Positions 26,166 through 35,343 of a stretch of 64,000 nucleotides of DNA are shown piece after piece (the first letter of the stretch is position 1; every line of letters begins with the position of its first letter). Made by a program: the position numbers and the translations under genes. Below the pieces are notes generated by a model. That model searched no databases, had not been told where the DNA came from, and was given only the letters and a program-made list of their open reading frames with translations. The stretch is from the NCBI RefSeq assembly GCF_002727185.1, contig NZ_NIZW01000017.1, positions 121,498 through 185,497 of the forward strand, in the 5' to 3' direction. This stretch comes from Rhodopirellula bahusiensis. Its GTDB lineage: Bacteria; Planctomycetota; Planctomycetia; Pirellulales; Pirellulaceae.

Positions 26166-27218
26166 ATGATCCGCACCGATGATCTTCGTATCGGCGCCAT
26201 CAAAAACCTGATGTCACCCAGTGATTTGTTGTCGGAAATCCCGGCCAGCGACGAAATCTCGCAAACCGTTGCTGACGGGCGTGCAGCGATTCAAAACGTG
26301 CTTCAAAAGAAGGACGATCGTTTGCTGGTCGTCGTCGGACCGTGCTCGATCCATGATCCAGACTCCGCCCGCCAGTACGCCGAAAAGTTGGCTGTGGAGC
26401 AGAAGAAGCACGCCGAGGATCTTCTGATCGTCATGCGGGTCTACTTCGAAAAACCCCGCACCACCGTGGGTTGGAAGGGTCTGATCAACGACCCGAAACT
26501 GGATGACAGCTTCGAAATCAACCACGGATTGCGAACTGCACGGCGTCTGCTCAGCGACATCAACGCGATGGGTTTGCCGACCGGAACCGAGTTCCTGGAC
26601 CTGATCAGCCCTCAATACGTGGCCGATCTGGTGGGCTGGGGAGCCATCGGTGCTCGCACGACCGAGAGCCAGGGTCACCGCGAATTGGCGTCGGGGCTGT
26701 CTTGCCCGGTCGGATTCAAAAACGGAACCAGCGGCAACGTTCAGATCGCGGTGGATGCAATCTGCTCCGCCCGCCGTCCACACCACTTTTTGTCGGTCAC
26801 GAAAGAAGGCACCTCGGCCATCTTCGCCACAACCGGCAACCCAGACTGCCACATCATTTTGCGAGGTGGCAAGTACACCAACTACGACGCCGCCAGCATC
26901 GACATGGCATCGGGCTTGCTCGAAAAAGCCGACCTGCCACCGCGAATCATGATCGATTGCAGCCACGCGAACAGTCGCAAGATCTTCAAGCGTCAATCGT
27001 ATGTTTGTCGCGACATTTGTGCTCAGGTATCCGATGGAGATCAGCGCATCATGGGTGTAATGATCGAGAGCAACCTGCTTGAAGGCAACCAAAAGCTCAG
27101 TGCCTCACCGTTGGTGCAAGGTCTCAGCGTCACCGACGCTTGCATCGGTTGGGAAACCACCGAGCAACTCTTCAGCGACCTCAGCGAATCCGTCTCCGCC
27201 CGCCGCAAAGTCGGCTGA
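26166..27218 (+). CDS. aroG: 3-deoxy-7-phosphoheptulonate (DAHP) synthase, class I
   Basis: 350 residues, the usual length of AroF/AroG/AroH-type enzymes. They condense phosphoenolpyruvate and erythrose 4-phosphate, the first step of the shikimate pathway to aromatic amino acids. Diagnostic segments: LLVVVGPCSIHDPDSARQYA, MRVYFEKPRTTVGWKGLINDP, GARTTESQGHRELASGLSCPVGFKNGT, HIILRGGKYTNYDA and MIDCSHANSRK (metal and substrate ligands Cys, His, Glu and Asp). Which of the three feedback types it belongs to cannot be told by eye, so the symbol is nominal. It sits between the two flagellar blocks without an evident functional link. Confidence 0.95.
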   Translation: MIRTDDLRIGAIKNLMSPSDLLSEIPASDEISQTVADGRAAIQNVLQKKDDRLLVVVGPCSIHDPDSARQYAEKLAVEQKKHAEDLLIVMRVYFEKPRTTVGWKGLINDPKLDDSFEINHGLRTARRLLSDINAMGLPTGTEFLDLISPQYVADLVGWGAIGARTTESQGHRELASGLSCPVGFKNGTSGNVQIAVDAICSARRPHHFLSVTKEGTSAIFATTGNPDCHIILRGGKYTNYDAASIDMASGLLEKADLPPRIMIDCSHANSRKIFKRQSYVCRDICAQVSDGDQRIMGVMIESNLLEGNQKLSASPLVQGLSVTDACIGWETTEQLFSDLSESVSARRKVG

Positions 27219-27264
27219 GAACAGTCGATCGCCATCGGATGCGGGTCGTATCACGCGAAGCGAG

Positions 27265-27963
27265 CTACGGCGATTGAGACACGATCACTCGGGTACCGGA
27301 ACCCTCGGTCCCGGTGATCTGAAATTGCAATCCTGCGGCTCGAGCCCGCTCGCGCATCAGCGTGATCCCGTGCGACGATTTTGAAACGGATTGCAGGTCC
27401 AAACCTTTTCCGTTGTCTTGAATCGCAACCGTCCAGCCTGATTCACTCGCATCCCAAGCCACGATCAACTCGCTGGCTTTTGCATGTCGAACGACGTTGC
27501 GGACCGCTTCGCAAACGATTCGGTAGACAGCGATTGTCTGCGATTCATTCCAGGCGAACTGGGCACTGGCGTCCAGATGTTTCCACTGGACGGACAATGA
27601 TGGGGACTCGTCAGCGATCAGAACCACCGAGTCCAAGAACGCTTTCGCGGCCACCAGCGGCCCATTCGAAAGATCGTTGGGCAGCGCCGCCCCGCTCATG
27701 ATTTGACGAGCAATTTCGCGAGCTTGGTCGATCCATTTCGCGGGCTGTTCGAGCTTTGTTTTCAGCTCGGGGTGTTGCCGCTGAAGCGACGCGAGTGAAC
27801 CTGCGGCGGCGAAAAGATAGGGCAGCAACTCATCATGCAAATCGCCAGCGATCGATTGGCGTTCGGCCTCGAGCATCCGCATCCACTGCGAATCAGACCG
27901 CTCCGGCTTGGAATCTGACGGCGCCGAGAACGAACCTGGAGTGGAATCGTCGGCGGAGGTCAT
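27265..27963 (-). CDS. Sensorless histidine kinase (NarL/DesK type)
   Basis: 232 residues. After a short Ser-rich lead, the dimerisation/phosphoacceptor helix reads LEAERQSIAGDLHDELLPYLFAAAG, with the phosphorylatable His at about residue 43. The HATPase_c domain shows VYRIVCEAVRNVVRHAKA (N box), WTVAIQDNGKGLD (G1) and SKSSHGITLMRERARAAG (G2). No sensor domain or TM is present, so input must come from a partner. Its ATG overlaps the stop of the STAS gene (ATGA), making that product the likely partner. No response regulator is nearby. Confidence 0.87.
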   Translation of the reverse strand: MTSADDSTPGSFSAPSDSKPERSDSQWMRMLEAERQSIAGDLHDELLPYLFAAAGSLASLQRQHPELKTKLEQPAKWIDQAREIARQIMSGAALPNDLSNGPLVAAKAFLDSVVLIADESPSLSVQWKHLDASAQFAWNESQTIAVYRIVCEAVRNVVRHAKASELIVAWDASESGWTVAIQDNGKGLDLQSVSKSSHGITLMRERARAAGLQFQITGTEGSGTRVIVSQSP

Positions 27964-28334
27964 TTCTTGCCGCCGAACCAGCCCTTCTTGTCAAAGCTGG
28001 CCACGGCAACCTCTTGATCGCCTTGGATGTCGATCAATTTGCCCAGATTCACGATGCGGAAGACTTCCATCACCAATGGTGACACGTTGCAGAACTTCAG
28101 CGCGACGCCTTGGGCTTTGCAGCTTTTGTTCAGCAAGATCAGTTTGTTGATCATCGCCGACGACATGAACGCCAGGCCGGAGAAGTCGATCAACATTTTT
28201 TTGTGGATTGCCTGCGGCACAATTTCTTGCATTTCGCGGCCCACAACCTCGATCCGTTGTGCGTCGCGAAGGGCATTGTCGGTGAATCCAACGATCAATA
28301 CTTCACCCTGCATTTGCTCGGTGATGGCTGACAT
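27960..28334 (-). CDS. STAS-domain anti-sigma-factor-antagonist-like protein
   Basis: About 124 residues from the ATG at 28334. The STAS fold is evident: EVLIVGFTDNALRDAQRIEVVGREM, then KKMLIDFSGLAFMSSAMINKLILLNKSCKAQG, with the switch Ser pair at the start of the helix where SpoIIAA-like proteins are phosphorylated. Such proteins release sigma factors or other targets by binding kinases of the GHKL fold. Here the gene is coupled by an ATGA overlap to a GHKL-type histidine kinase and lies next to, but opposite, the fliG block. Confidence 0.88.
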   Translation of the reverse strand: MSAITEQMQGEVLIVGFTDNALRDAQRIEVVGREMQEIVPQAIHKKMLIDFSGLAFMSSAMINKLILLNKSCKAQGVALKFCNVSPLVMEVFRIVNLGKLIDIQGDQEVAVASFDKKGWFGGKK

Positions 28335-28618
28335 GTGAGTTTGCTCAGAACGACAGGAGGAAATACAGGAAGCGTTGGGCAACGAATGCCACCCACATGG
28401 AGTTTGGTTCACCGCCAACACCCGCAACGTGCGTCCCATGCGAATCGATTCGATGGGCGGGGTTGGTCGACGGGTGCAAGTTTAGCGGGCTGGGGGGATC
28501 GAGACAATTCGGGCTTCACTTGGGAGCCCGTGTTTCACTATGACCGAACTGGGCAGGATCGCATCCGTCGCTCGCGTATTTTCTGCCCCCGTTTTTCACC
28601 CGAATTCCAGGTGTCCTC

Positions 28619-29911
28619 GTGGCTGCCGCTTCTCCTCGCTCTGACGATGACGCACGACGCGCCGCTTCGTTGCGACGTGTGGCAATCGTTCTAAAAAATT
28701 TACCACGACCGGTCGCCGCGAAATTATTGGGCGAATTGCCGGTCGAATCACAGCAACGATTGCAATACGAAGTCGCCTCGCTCGACGAAGTCGATCCCCT
28801 GGAACACAAACGAGCCCTGGAATCCTTCGCGGGCTCGATGCGGCAAAGCCAACCAGTTGGGTCCAACCGCGGAAATGCGGGCAATCCTGTCGACGAGATC
28901 GTATTCAGCCGAACCGCATCGGATCGGAACAACCAAGCACCCACTCGGTCACCGGTCGAAAACCACTCGGCGGGAGGCACCTACGCGGCACCGGCACCAT
29001 CAGCGAACCAGTCGTTTGACTTCATGGACGCGTTGTCCAACGACGACGTCCGAGGTTTGTTGCAGAGCGAACACCCACAAACGATCGCGGTCGTGATGGC
29101 ATCGATCGATCCGAGAAAAGCCGCGGCGATTCTGCCGCAATTCCCACCGCGAGAACGCCAAGACATCCTCAGCCGAATCGGACGACTGCAAGAGTTCCCC
29201 GACTCGATGATCGAGGATTTGGCGAGCACCTTCCGATCGAAAGCCGAAGCCTTGATCGCTCGTTCGCGAGCCAATCCGCTTCAAGATCTGATCAACGCCT
29301 ACGCTCCTTCCGAAGGTTGGGATCCCGCACAAGCGGCGCGTCACGTTCCCACGGAAGCCGCTGCCGTGTCGCCTCGCTTGAAAGCGATCCTTTCTGAGAT
29401 GACACCCGCGCAGGAATCGGCACCACCGAACACCGCGAATCATTCGGCTCGGCCGTTGGACGCCAATCCTTCGGCACACCCTGCGACAACGCCGGTCGGC
29501 CCCACCGCGGTCAATCAAGCTGATCCAAATCCATCCGCGCATACGCTGCGAGTCCACCACCCAGGCGAAACATCCAACGAACCGAACGACGCCTCGCAGT
29601 CTGCCAATACCGTGCCTGCTACATCGGGCCTTTCAACGGACGATGTTCATCAGCGACTCATCAAGATGAAACCACGATTGTTGTGTGAAGCACTCGGACG
29701 AGTTCCCACTCGCACCGCCATGTTGTGCTTGTGTGGACTGCCTAACAAAACGGCCGACTCCGCGATCAGCATGCTGCCGCGACAACAAGCCAACCAAGTT
29801 CGATCTCAACTTGCCAGCGTCGGATCCATGGAACTGCGTGAAATTGACGAAGCCAAAGAAGCGGTCCTCATTGCTTCAGCGGAACCATCCACCACAGCGA
29901 TGGCGGCGTAG
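28619..29911 (+). CDS. fliG: Flagellar motor switch protein FliG with long linker
   Basis: 430 residues from a GTG start. The N-terminal part (RRVAIVLKNLPRPVAAKLLGELP) and the middle ARM domain with the conserved EHPQT motif (LLQSEHPQTIAVVMASIDPRKAAAILPQFPP) are clear. The C-terminal domain (LLCEALGRVPTRTAMLCLCGLP to SMLPRQQANQVRSQLASVGSMELREIDEAKEAV) matches the FliG torque domain. Between middle and C domains there is a Pro/Ala/Asn/Thr-rich stretch of about 110 residues in place of the usual short helical linker. FliG couples the MS ring to the stator. It is the first gene of a co-oriented fliG-H-I-J-motE-fliK run. Confidence 0.88.
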   Translation: MAAASPRSDDDARRAASLRRVAIVLKNLPRPVAAKLLGELPVESQQRLQYEVASLDEVDPLEHKRALESFAGSMRQSQPVGSNRGNAGNPVDEIVFSRTASDRNNQAPTRSPVENHSAGGTYAAPAPSANQSFDFMDALSNDDVRGLLQSEHPQTIAVVMASIDPRKAAAILPQFPPRERQDILSRIGRLQEFPDSMIEDLASTFRSKAEALIARSRANPLQDLINAYAPSEGWDPAQAARHVPTEAAAVSPRLKAILSEMTPAQESAPPNTANHSARPLDANPSAHPATTPVGPTAVNQADPNPSAHTLRVHHPGETSNEPNDASQSANTVPATSGLSTDDVHQRLIKMKPRLLCEALGRVPTRTAMLCLCGLPNKTADSAISMLPRQQANQVRSQLASVGSMELREIDEAKEAVLIASAEPSTTAMAA

Positions 29912-29913
29912 CG

Positions 29914-30789
29914 ATGGCTTCGATACTCAAACACAACGCCGATCCCAAGAGCGGTGCTGATACGGCAGCTCGTCCTGATCTGTCAAATCTGACTCCCGCC
30001 GATGCACAGCCGACGACTCGTGCCGGTGTCTCCACTCGTGTCCCCGCAGATCAAGTCGATCGAGCGCAGGCGGCTGACTCGGATATCGTTGGCAAACAGC
30101 CCGGCGGCATATCGGGTTTGGCCGGATTCAACCTCAACGACTTGGCAGAAAAAGGGCGGGAAGAACTTCGCCAGGCTCGCGAGCAAGTCGCGAAAATCTT
30201 GGCTGAAGCCGAGAAACAAGCTGCTGAAATGAAGCAGGCCGCGGAAGCTCGTGGCTATGAGGACGGAGTAAAAAAAGCGTCCGAAGACATCGAAAAGAAA
30301 ATCACACAACTCGCAGAAACCAAAACGAAGTCGCAGCTTCAAGCATTGCAAAATGCCAGCACGAAGATGCACGCTCAGTACGACCAGTGGATGCAGCAGT
30401 ACGCGGAAGTGCTGACCGAAACCGCGATCGCGGCGACCGAACGGATGGTGCGAGCCAACCTGAACGAATCGCCCGTCCCAGCGTCTCTCGCCGAGGCGGG
30501 ATATAGCGACAGCCCGCATCAACAACACCTCTTGGTCCGTTGGGCCAGCGAAGCGTTGCACAGCACACGATCGGCGGGACGCTTGGTCTTGGCCGTTCAC
30601 CCGGACATGCTGGCGGAACTTGGTCAACGGTTTGATGAGCTGTTGGCGAGTCCCGATCTGCCAGAAGAGTCTTGCGTGATCCCCGATGAAACACTTCCCG
30701 TCGGCGAAGTGGTCGTGCGACAAGAAGGCGGTGAAATCCGCGCCGGACTGCAAGCTCAGCTGGAACGACTGCGGGAGGAAATCCTATGA
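29914..30789 (+). CDS. fliH: Flagellar export stalk protein FliH
   Basis: 291 residues starting two bases after fliG. A disordered N-terminus leads to LNDLAEKGREELRQAREQVAKILAEAEKQAAEMKQAAEARGYEDGVKKA, the long charged helix with small-residue periodicity typical of FliH/YscL. The C-terminal domain (LVRWASEALHSTRSAGRLVLAVHPDMLAELGQ; VVVRQEGGEIRAGLQAQLERLREEIL) matches the FliI-binding E2-like region. FliH anchors and regulates the FliI ATPase at the export gate. Its stop overlaps the fliI start (ATGA). Confidence 0.88.
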   Translation: MASILKHNADPKSGADTAARPDLSNLTPADAQPTTRAGVSTRVPADQVDRAQAADSDIVGKQPGGISGLAGFNLNDLAEKGREELRQAREQVAKILAEAEKQAAEMKQAAEARGYEDGVKKASEDIEKKITQLAETKTKSQLQALQNASTKMHAQYDQWMQQYAEVLTETAIAATERMVRANLNESPVPASLAEAGYSDSPHQQHLLVRWASEALHSTRSAGRLVLAVHPDMLAELGQRFDELLASPDLPEESCVIPDETLPVGEVVVRQEGGEIRAGLQAQLERLREEIL

Positions 30790-32195
30790 ACCTGCCCGCG
30801 GTTCCTCAGCTCCATCCGCCGCGTCTGCCTGATCCGGAGACGATTCGCCAATCACTCGGCTCGTTGGTCCTCTCGCAGATTCGTGGACGCGTTGCTTCCG
30901 TGACTGGCGATGCGGTGACCGTTCAAGGCATGACCGCTCCCCTCGGTGCAATTTGCGAATTGATGCCGCCGGACGCCAAGCCAACTCTCGCGCGAGTCAT
31001 CGGCTTTGATGACACGCGGCCCATCCTCGCACCGATGGAAGCCATCTCAGCACTCGCGGCCGGAGACCGAGTTCGCTTGGTTTCGCGATCGCTCACGTTG
31101 CGTGTCGGCGATTCTCTCTGCGGACGAGTCATCGATGCCTTCGGGCGTCCGATCGATGGCAAACCACTCAGCGAAGATCTCGTTCGAGTCAGCGCGTCTC
31201 GGTCCGCACCCGATTCGCTGGATCGACCACCGATTGATGAGCCGCTTCAAACCGGAGTTCGAGCTATCGATGCGATGCTGACTTGTGGCGTCGGTCAACG
31301 GCTGGGAATCTTCGCCGGTTCGGGTGTTGGCAAAAGCACCTTGCTCGGCATGTTGACACGTGGAACGACCGCCGACCGAATCGTGATCGCAATGGTCGGC
31401 GAACGAGGACGTGAAGTTCAGGAATTCATGCAGCGGGCCCTCGGTGCCGCGGGACTGAAACGCAGCGTCGTCGTCGTGGCGACCAGCGACAAACCCGCCG
31501 CCCAAAGACTTTCCGCGGCTTGGACCGCGACCGCGATCGCCGAGCAATTTCGTGACGAAGGGCACCGCGTGCTGCTTTTGGTCGACAGCGTCACACGCTT
31601 TGCCATGGCGCAGCGAGAACTCGGACTGGCCGCCGGCGAACCACCGACCACCCGAGGCTATCCGCCCAGCGTCTTCAACATGTTGCCGCAGTTGGTCGAA
31701 CGTGCTGGCCGAACCACCAAAGGTTCGATCACAGCGTTCTACACCGTCTTGGTCGAAGGCGATGACAACAACGAACCCATTTCTGACACCGTCCGAGGTT
31801 TGCTGGACGGGCACATCGTCCTGAATCGGAAACTCGCCCACCGCGGTCACTACCCGCCGATCGATATTCCAGAAAGCATCAGCCGGGTCGCCAACCATTT
31901 GGTGACTCCGGAGATCTATCAATCCACCCTGGGAATTCGCGAGCACATGGTCCAGTTCCAATCCAGCGAAGACCTGATTTCCATCGGAGCCTATCGCGCC
32001 GGCAGCGACCCTCGCGTGGACACCGCCATCGCGATGCGAGACCCGATCAATGATCTGTTGCGACAAGATGCGACCGACATCACGCCCATCGCCGAATCCC
32101 AGGCACGGGTTCTGAAACTGCACCAAGCCGCGTCCGCCGCGCTCGCTCAACTGAACCAACCACCAGCTGCAGCACCCGCTCCCAACCCAGCCTGA
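30786..32195 (+). CDS. fliI: Flagellum-specific ATPase FliI
   Basis: 469 residues, typical for FliI/YscN. Walker A is GIFAGSGVGKSTLLGM at about residues 173-188, with VGERGREVQEFMQ and the Walker B strand RVLLLVDSVTRFAMAQREL. GYPPSVFNMLPQLVERAG and GSITAFYTVLVEGDDNNEPI are highly conserved in the family and separate it from F1-ATPase beta. It energises unfolding and delivery of flagellar export substrates. It is coupled to fliH by overlap. Confidence 0.96.
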   Translation: MNLPAVPQLHPPRLPDPETIRQSLGSLVLSQIRGRVASVTGDAVTVQGMTAPLGAICELMPPDAKPTLARVIGFDDTRPILAPMEAISALAAGDRVRLVSRSLTLRVGDSLCGRVIDAFGRPIDGKPLSEDLVRVSASRSAPDSLDRPPIDEPLQTGVRAIDAMLTCGVGQRLGIFAGSGVGKSTLLGMLTRGTTADRIVIAMVGERGREVQEFMQRALGAAGLKRSVVVVATSDKPAAQRLSAAWTATAIAEQFRDEGHRVLLLVDSVTRFAMAQRELGLAAGEPPTTRGYPPSVFNMLPQLVERAGRTTKGSITAFYTVLVEGDDNNEPISDTVRGLLDGHIVLNRKLAHRGHYPPIDIPESISRVANHLVTPEIYQSTLGIREHMVQFQSSEDLISIGAYRAGSDPRVDTAIAMRDPINDLLRQDATDITPIAESQARVLKLHQAASAALAQLNQPPAAAPAPNPA

Positions 32196-32251
32196 TTGCC
32201 GATCACGCTTCGCCCAATCCATTCCCTCGAAACTCCACTCCCTGATTCAGT

Positions 32252-32734
32252 ATGCCGCCGTTCCGCTTCCGATTTGATTCTCTGATGGACTTGCGAGGTC
32301 GCGAGCGAGATGAGGCGGGCGCCGAGGTGGGAAAGGCTCTCGAGGCCATTCAGCGGATCAACGAGCAGATCCAAGACATCGACTCGCAACGAGAAATGAT
32401 TCGTTCAGCGAAGAACCAAACCTTGCAACAAGCCAGCGTGTCCGTTGACCAAATGTTGCACCAGGGACGCTATGACGTTCAGCTGCACGCCGACCAAATT
32501 TCGCTTCAGCAAACCCTCGGGCAACTGAACCAAGAACTGGAGAAACGCCGCGAGAGATTGGTGAACGCCGAAGCGGAAGTGAAGCGTCTCGAGCGATTGC
32601 GTGAAACCCAATTGGCCGAACATCGGTCACTCGAAGCCAAACAAGAACAAGCCGAAGCCGATGACCTGACCTCCGCTCGCCTCCTGTTGCGACGACGTGC
32701 GATGGCAGCTCAATCCAAGGAGACTCGACGATGA
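32252..32734 (+). CDS. fliJ: Flagellar export chaperone FliJ
   Basis: 160 residues, almost wholly helical and charged. It opens with FRFRFDSLMDLRGRERDEAGAEVGKALEAIQRINEQIQDI, the usual FliJ beginning, followed by a second coiled-coil arm (LGQLNQELEKRRERLVNAEAEVKRLERLRE). FliJ sits in the central pore of the FliI ring. The position right after fliI and the size support the call although FliJ sequences are weakly conserved. The stop overlaps the next start (ATGA). Confidence 0.82.
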   Translation: MPPFRFRFDSLMDLRGRERDEAGAEVGKALEAIQRINEQIQDIDSQREMIRSAKNQTLQQASVSVDQMLHQGRYDVQLHADQISLQQTLGQLNQELEKRRERLVNAEAEVKRLERLRETQLAEHRSLEAKQEQAEADDLTSARLLLRRRAMAAQSKETRR

Positions 32735-33381
32735 GATTCTTGATGCGATCCGTTGCGATGATCAGCACCGCAACCTGTTTCACAATGATAATTCTGTTGG
32801 GCTACTTCGCGTCGCGAGGAACGCTCAACGTTGCGACGTTGACCAAGGTCATCGCGCTCTTCAATGGAATCGATATCACCGGCAACCAACTCCGGCAAAT
32901 CATGCAGGAAGGTGAAGATCGCGAACAACCTGACTTCGACGAGATCCTCGATGCTCGCAGACGGGACGGTTTGGATAGCGACATTAAAATGCGAAGCCAA
33001 AAAGAAGCCGCGAACGACATCGCTCTTCAAATGGCCGAATTGAAATTGCAACGCGAACGGTTTGATGAACGCCGAACATCGTTTGATCGCAGTTTGGAAG
33101 AAATTCGCAAAGGAGCTCAAGACGAAGGACTGCAGGAAGTCCAACGCACACTCCAGGCACTTGAGGCAGAACAGGCAAAAGAGCAGCTTTTGCGCATGTA
33201 CGATGACGAAGAAATCGGTGACGTTGTCAGTATCATTCAAGCCATGCCCATCGATAAACGAAAAGATATCTTGGCAGAGTTTGCGACGCCGGAAGAAATG
33301 GACAAGCTCTACGAGATCCTACGCCGAATCGGCGAGGGCATGCCGACGACCGGACTCATCGACGAAGCTCGCGGTGGGTGA
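32731..33381 (+). CDS. MotE-like flagellar coiled-coil protein
   Basis: 216 residues. One N-terminal TM (AMISTATCFTMIILLGYFAS), a long charged coiled coil (about residues 60-150), and a C-terminal MgtE-N-like helical domain (YDDEEIGDVVSIIQAMPIDKRKDILAEFATPEEMDKLYEILRRI). This is the layout of MotE, a periplasmic chaperone for motility proteins described in rhizobia, and of the unnamed protein often encoded between fliJ and fliK. It overlaps fliJ by ATGA. Its target is unknown. Confidence 0.75.
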   Translation: MRFLMRSVAMISTATCFTMIILLGYFASRGTLNVATLTKVIALFNGIDITGNQLRQIMQEGEDREQPDFDEILDARRRDGLDSDIKMRSQKEAANDIALQMAELKLQRERFDERRTSFDRSLEEIRKGAQDEGLQEVQRTLQALEAEQAKEQLLRMYDDEEIGDVVSIIQAMPIDKRKDILAEFATPEEMDKLYEILRRIGEGMPTTGLIDEARGG

Positions 33382-33435
33382 TTGAGGTCAAGGTATTCCC
33401 ACCAGGATCCCGATGATCACGGTGGGGGGACCGCG

Positions 33436-35115
33436 ATGACGACGACAAAACCAGTCCAATCAAGGACAGAGACCTCGGTCTCGACATTGAGCACCAACAA
33501 GCGAGCGGAAAATGCGTTCGCCGCGTTGGGCAATTCTGCAACCGCTCGCGTCAACGGTCTGAGCGAACCGACATCGGGATTGGGCGATCCGTTCGCCGAG
33601 ATCTTCGCAAGGATCGCAACAACTGAAACCGCAGTTGCTTCAGAATCATCCCCGGCAACGGATGAGTCGCTGACCACCGAAACCGATGATCGCGACGACT
33701 CGAGTGACGACGACCTCGAAACCCGAGATGACGCCGCTGCCGCCGCAGCGGTGACCACGTCCAATCATCAGGTGGAAGAAACACAGGTCACGGAATCTGC
33801 CGAGAAAGCCGTCGCAACGTCCAACGAAGAAAACGAATCGTCGGATCGCTCCGATGACGTGGCGTGGACGCAGAAGGCAGAGTCATCCGAAGACAGCGAC
33901 GCCGTCAACGCCGAACAAACGGCTGACGGAGAGGAAACGCTGGTCCTCCCCGATGGCGAACAGCAACAGGAAGAAGTCGACGTCGACACGGAGGGCATCG
34001 TTTCCGAAGAAGTTTCGGTCTCGGTGAACAGCAATTCGGAACGACGTTCGGACGAACAAACGGCGGATGCTTCGGCAGAAGAAACAACGCTGAAGACGGA
34101 TCAGACCGACAGGCTCGAAGAAACCTCGGCCAAGGAGTCCGGAACGACCGAGACGGAAGAGGGCTCTTTCGAGCAACAGTCGAACGATCAACCATCGCAA
34201 GATTCACGACGCACCGAACGTCGTCGCTATTCTCGCGAAGACAATGGCTATGTGCAGGGTGGTGCCGCGGCTTCCACGAATGCCAGTTCCGGTGAAAACG
34301 GAATCGAAATTGATCCGTCGCTGGCCGCTTCGGGTGCTGAGGCAGATGTCGACGAAGCACAGCTGAACCAACTGGCCGAGCAAGCCGCCTCAAAGACATC
34401 CACGCCCACCGCCGCGGTGGCAGCGGTGAGTGCGACGACCGCGGCTGCAACATCCGCGTCACGATCCGCATCCAGTGGAACGACCGCAGTTGGATCAACC
34501 AGTTCCGCGGCATCGACGACGGCGAACAACAACGATCCAACGAATCCGATCAACACCTCGACCCCAGCGGCGGAGAAGGCGGAAAGCAAAGTCAAAGCTG
34601 GCCTGCAAGCGTCGGGCACGGACCAAACATCGGCCGTCGCGCGAGCCAAAATGGTCCAGCGAGTCAGCCGTGGATTTCAAACCCTGGGGCCCAACGGCGG
34701 CCACATCCGCATGCGTCTGTCGCCAGTGGAATTGGGGTCCGTTCAATTGGAAGTTCACATCCAAGAGAACAACCTTCGCGGCCGAATGGTGACCGAATCC
34801 GAAGCCGCCAGCCAACTGCTGCGGGAACACCTGCCGCAACTGCGATCACAACTTGAGTCGCAAGGCATGCGTTTGGAATCGATCGAGATCACCACCGATC
34901 CAAACGGTGCGTCCGAGTTCGACCAAACCCAGAACTCGTTCGGTGGCCAAGACCATTCCGACCGCAACACGGGCATGGATCGAGAACGCTATCGCAATCG
35001 CGGCAACACCAACGGCTCGCGTCCTCGTGAGACCAGTGCGGACACACCAGTCATCCAAGCGACACCGGCCGCATCTTGGATGACGCCAGCAACCGGTGTC
35101 GACCTCAAGGTCTGA
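33436..35115 (+). CDS. fliK: Flagellar hook-length control protein FliK
   Basis: 559 residues from the ATG at 33436, preceded by a G-rich ribosome-binding site; a TTG at 33382 is an alternative. The first 400 residues are low complexity, rich in Glu, Ser, Thr, Asp and Ala, as in the disordered molecular-ruler part of FliK. The C-terminal Flg_hook domain is clear: HIRMRLSPVELGSVQLEVHIQENNLRGRMVTESEAASQLLREHLPQLRSQLESQGMRLESIEI. It switches the export apparatus from hook to filament substrates. A hook about twice the usual FlgE mass may relate to this ruler, which is inference. It is the last gene of the block. Confidence 0.9.
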   Translation: MTTTKPVQSRTETSVSTLSTNKRAENAFAALGNSATARVNGLSEPTSGLGDPFAEIFARIATTETAVASESSPATDESLTTETDDRDDSSDDDLETRDDAAAAAAVTTSNHQVEETQVTESAEKAVATSNEENESSDRSDDVAWTQKAESSEDSDAVNAEQTADGEETLVLPDGEQQQEEVDVDTEGIVSEEVSVSVNSNSERRSDEQTADASAEETTLKTDQTDRLEETSAKESGTTETEEGSFEQQSNDQPSQDSRRTERRRYSREDNGYVQGGAAASTNASSGENGIEIDPSLAASGAEADVDEAQLNQLAEQAASKTSTPTAAVAAVSATTAAATSASRSASSGTTAVGSTSSAASTTANNNDPTNPINTSTPAAEKAESKVKAGLQASGTDQTSAVARAKMVQRVSRGFQTLGPNGGHIRMRLSPVELGSVQLEVHIQENNLRGRMVTESEAASQLLREHLPQLRSQLESQGMRLESIEITTDPNGASEFDQTQNSFGGQDHSDRNTGMDRERYRNRGNTNGSRPRETSADTPVIQATPAASWMTPATGVDLKV

Positions 35116-35285
35116 CCGCGGCACTTCGGCAGTCGGGATCATCGAGAGGTCGACAGCGGCAAGCTTTTGTTCCGCAATCGCCACCGCTCGCGACGGTGCT
35201 TGATTCATTGCGACTCCAAGACGGCAATCACTTGGTTGCGGCTGCAACCTGGCAATCAGTCGACCTCGCGTTCGTTCAGCGCATG

Positions 35286-35331
35286 AAAAAAGCCGGCGGT
35301 CGAACACTCAACCGTCGGCTTCATTCGTTTT
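35286..35331. terminator. Bidirectional rho-independent terminator
   Basis: AGCCGGCGGT at 35291-35300 and ACCGTCGGCT at 35311-35320 pair except for one G/T position around a 10-base loop. A-rich bases lie on the left and T-rich bases (TCATTCGTTTT) on the right. It therefore works in both directions and lies between the convergent fliK and DUF1573 genes. Confidence 0.8.
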
Positions 35332-35343
35332 GTTCGCAGCGTC

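Noticed and set aside
31047..32222. 391-codon minus-strand frame opposite fliI
   Set aside because: Long only because of codon bias on the fliI strand; FliI identity is certain.
33883..34540. Minus-strand frames opposite fliK
   Set aside because: Arginine/serine-rich antisense translation of a low-complexity gene; not protein-like.
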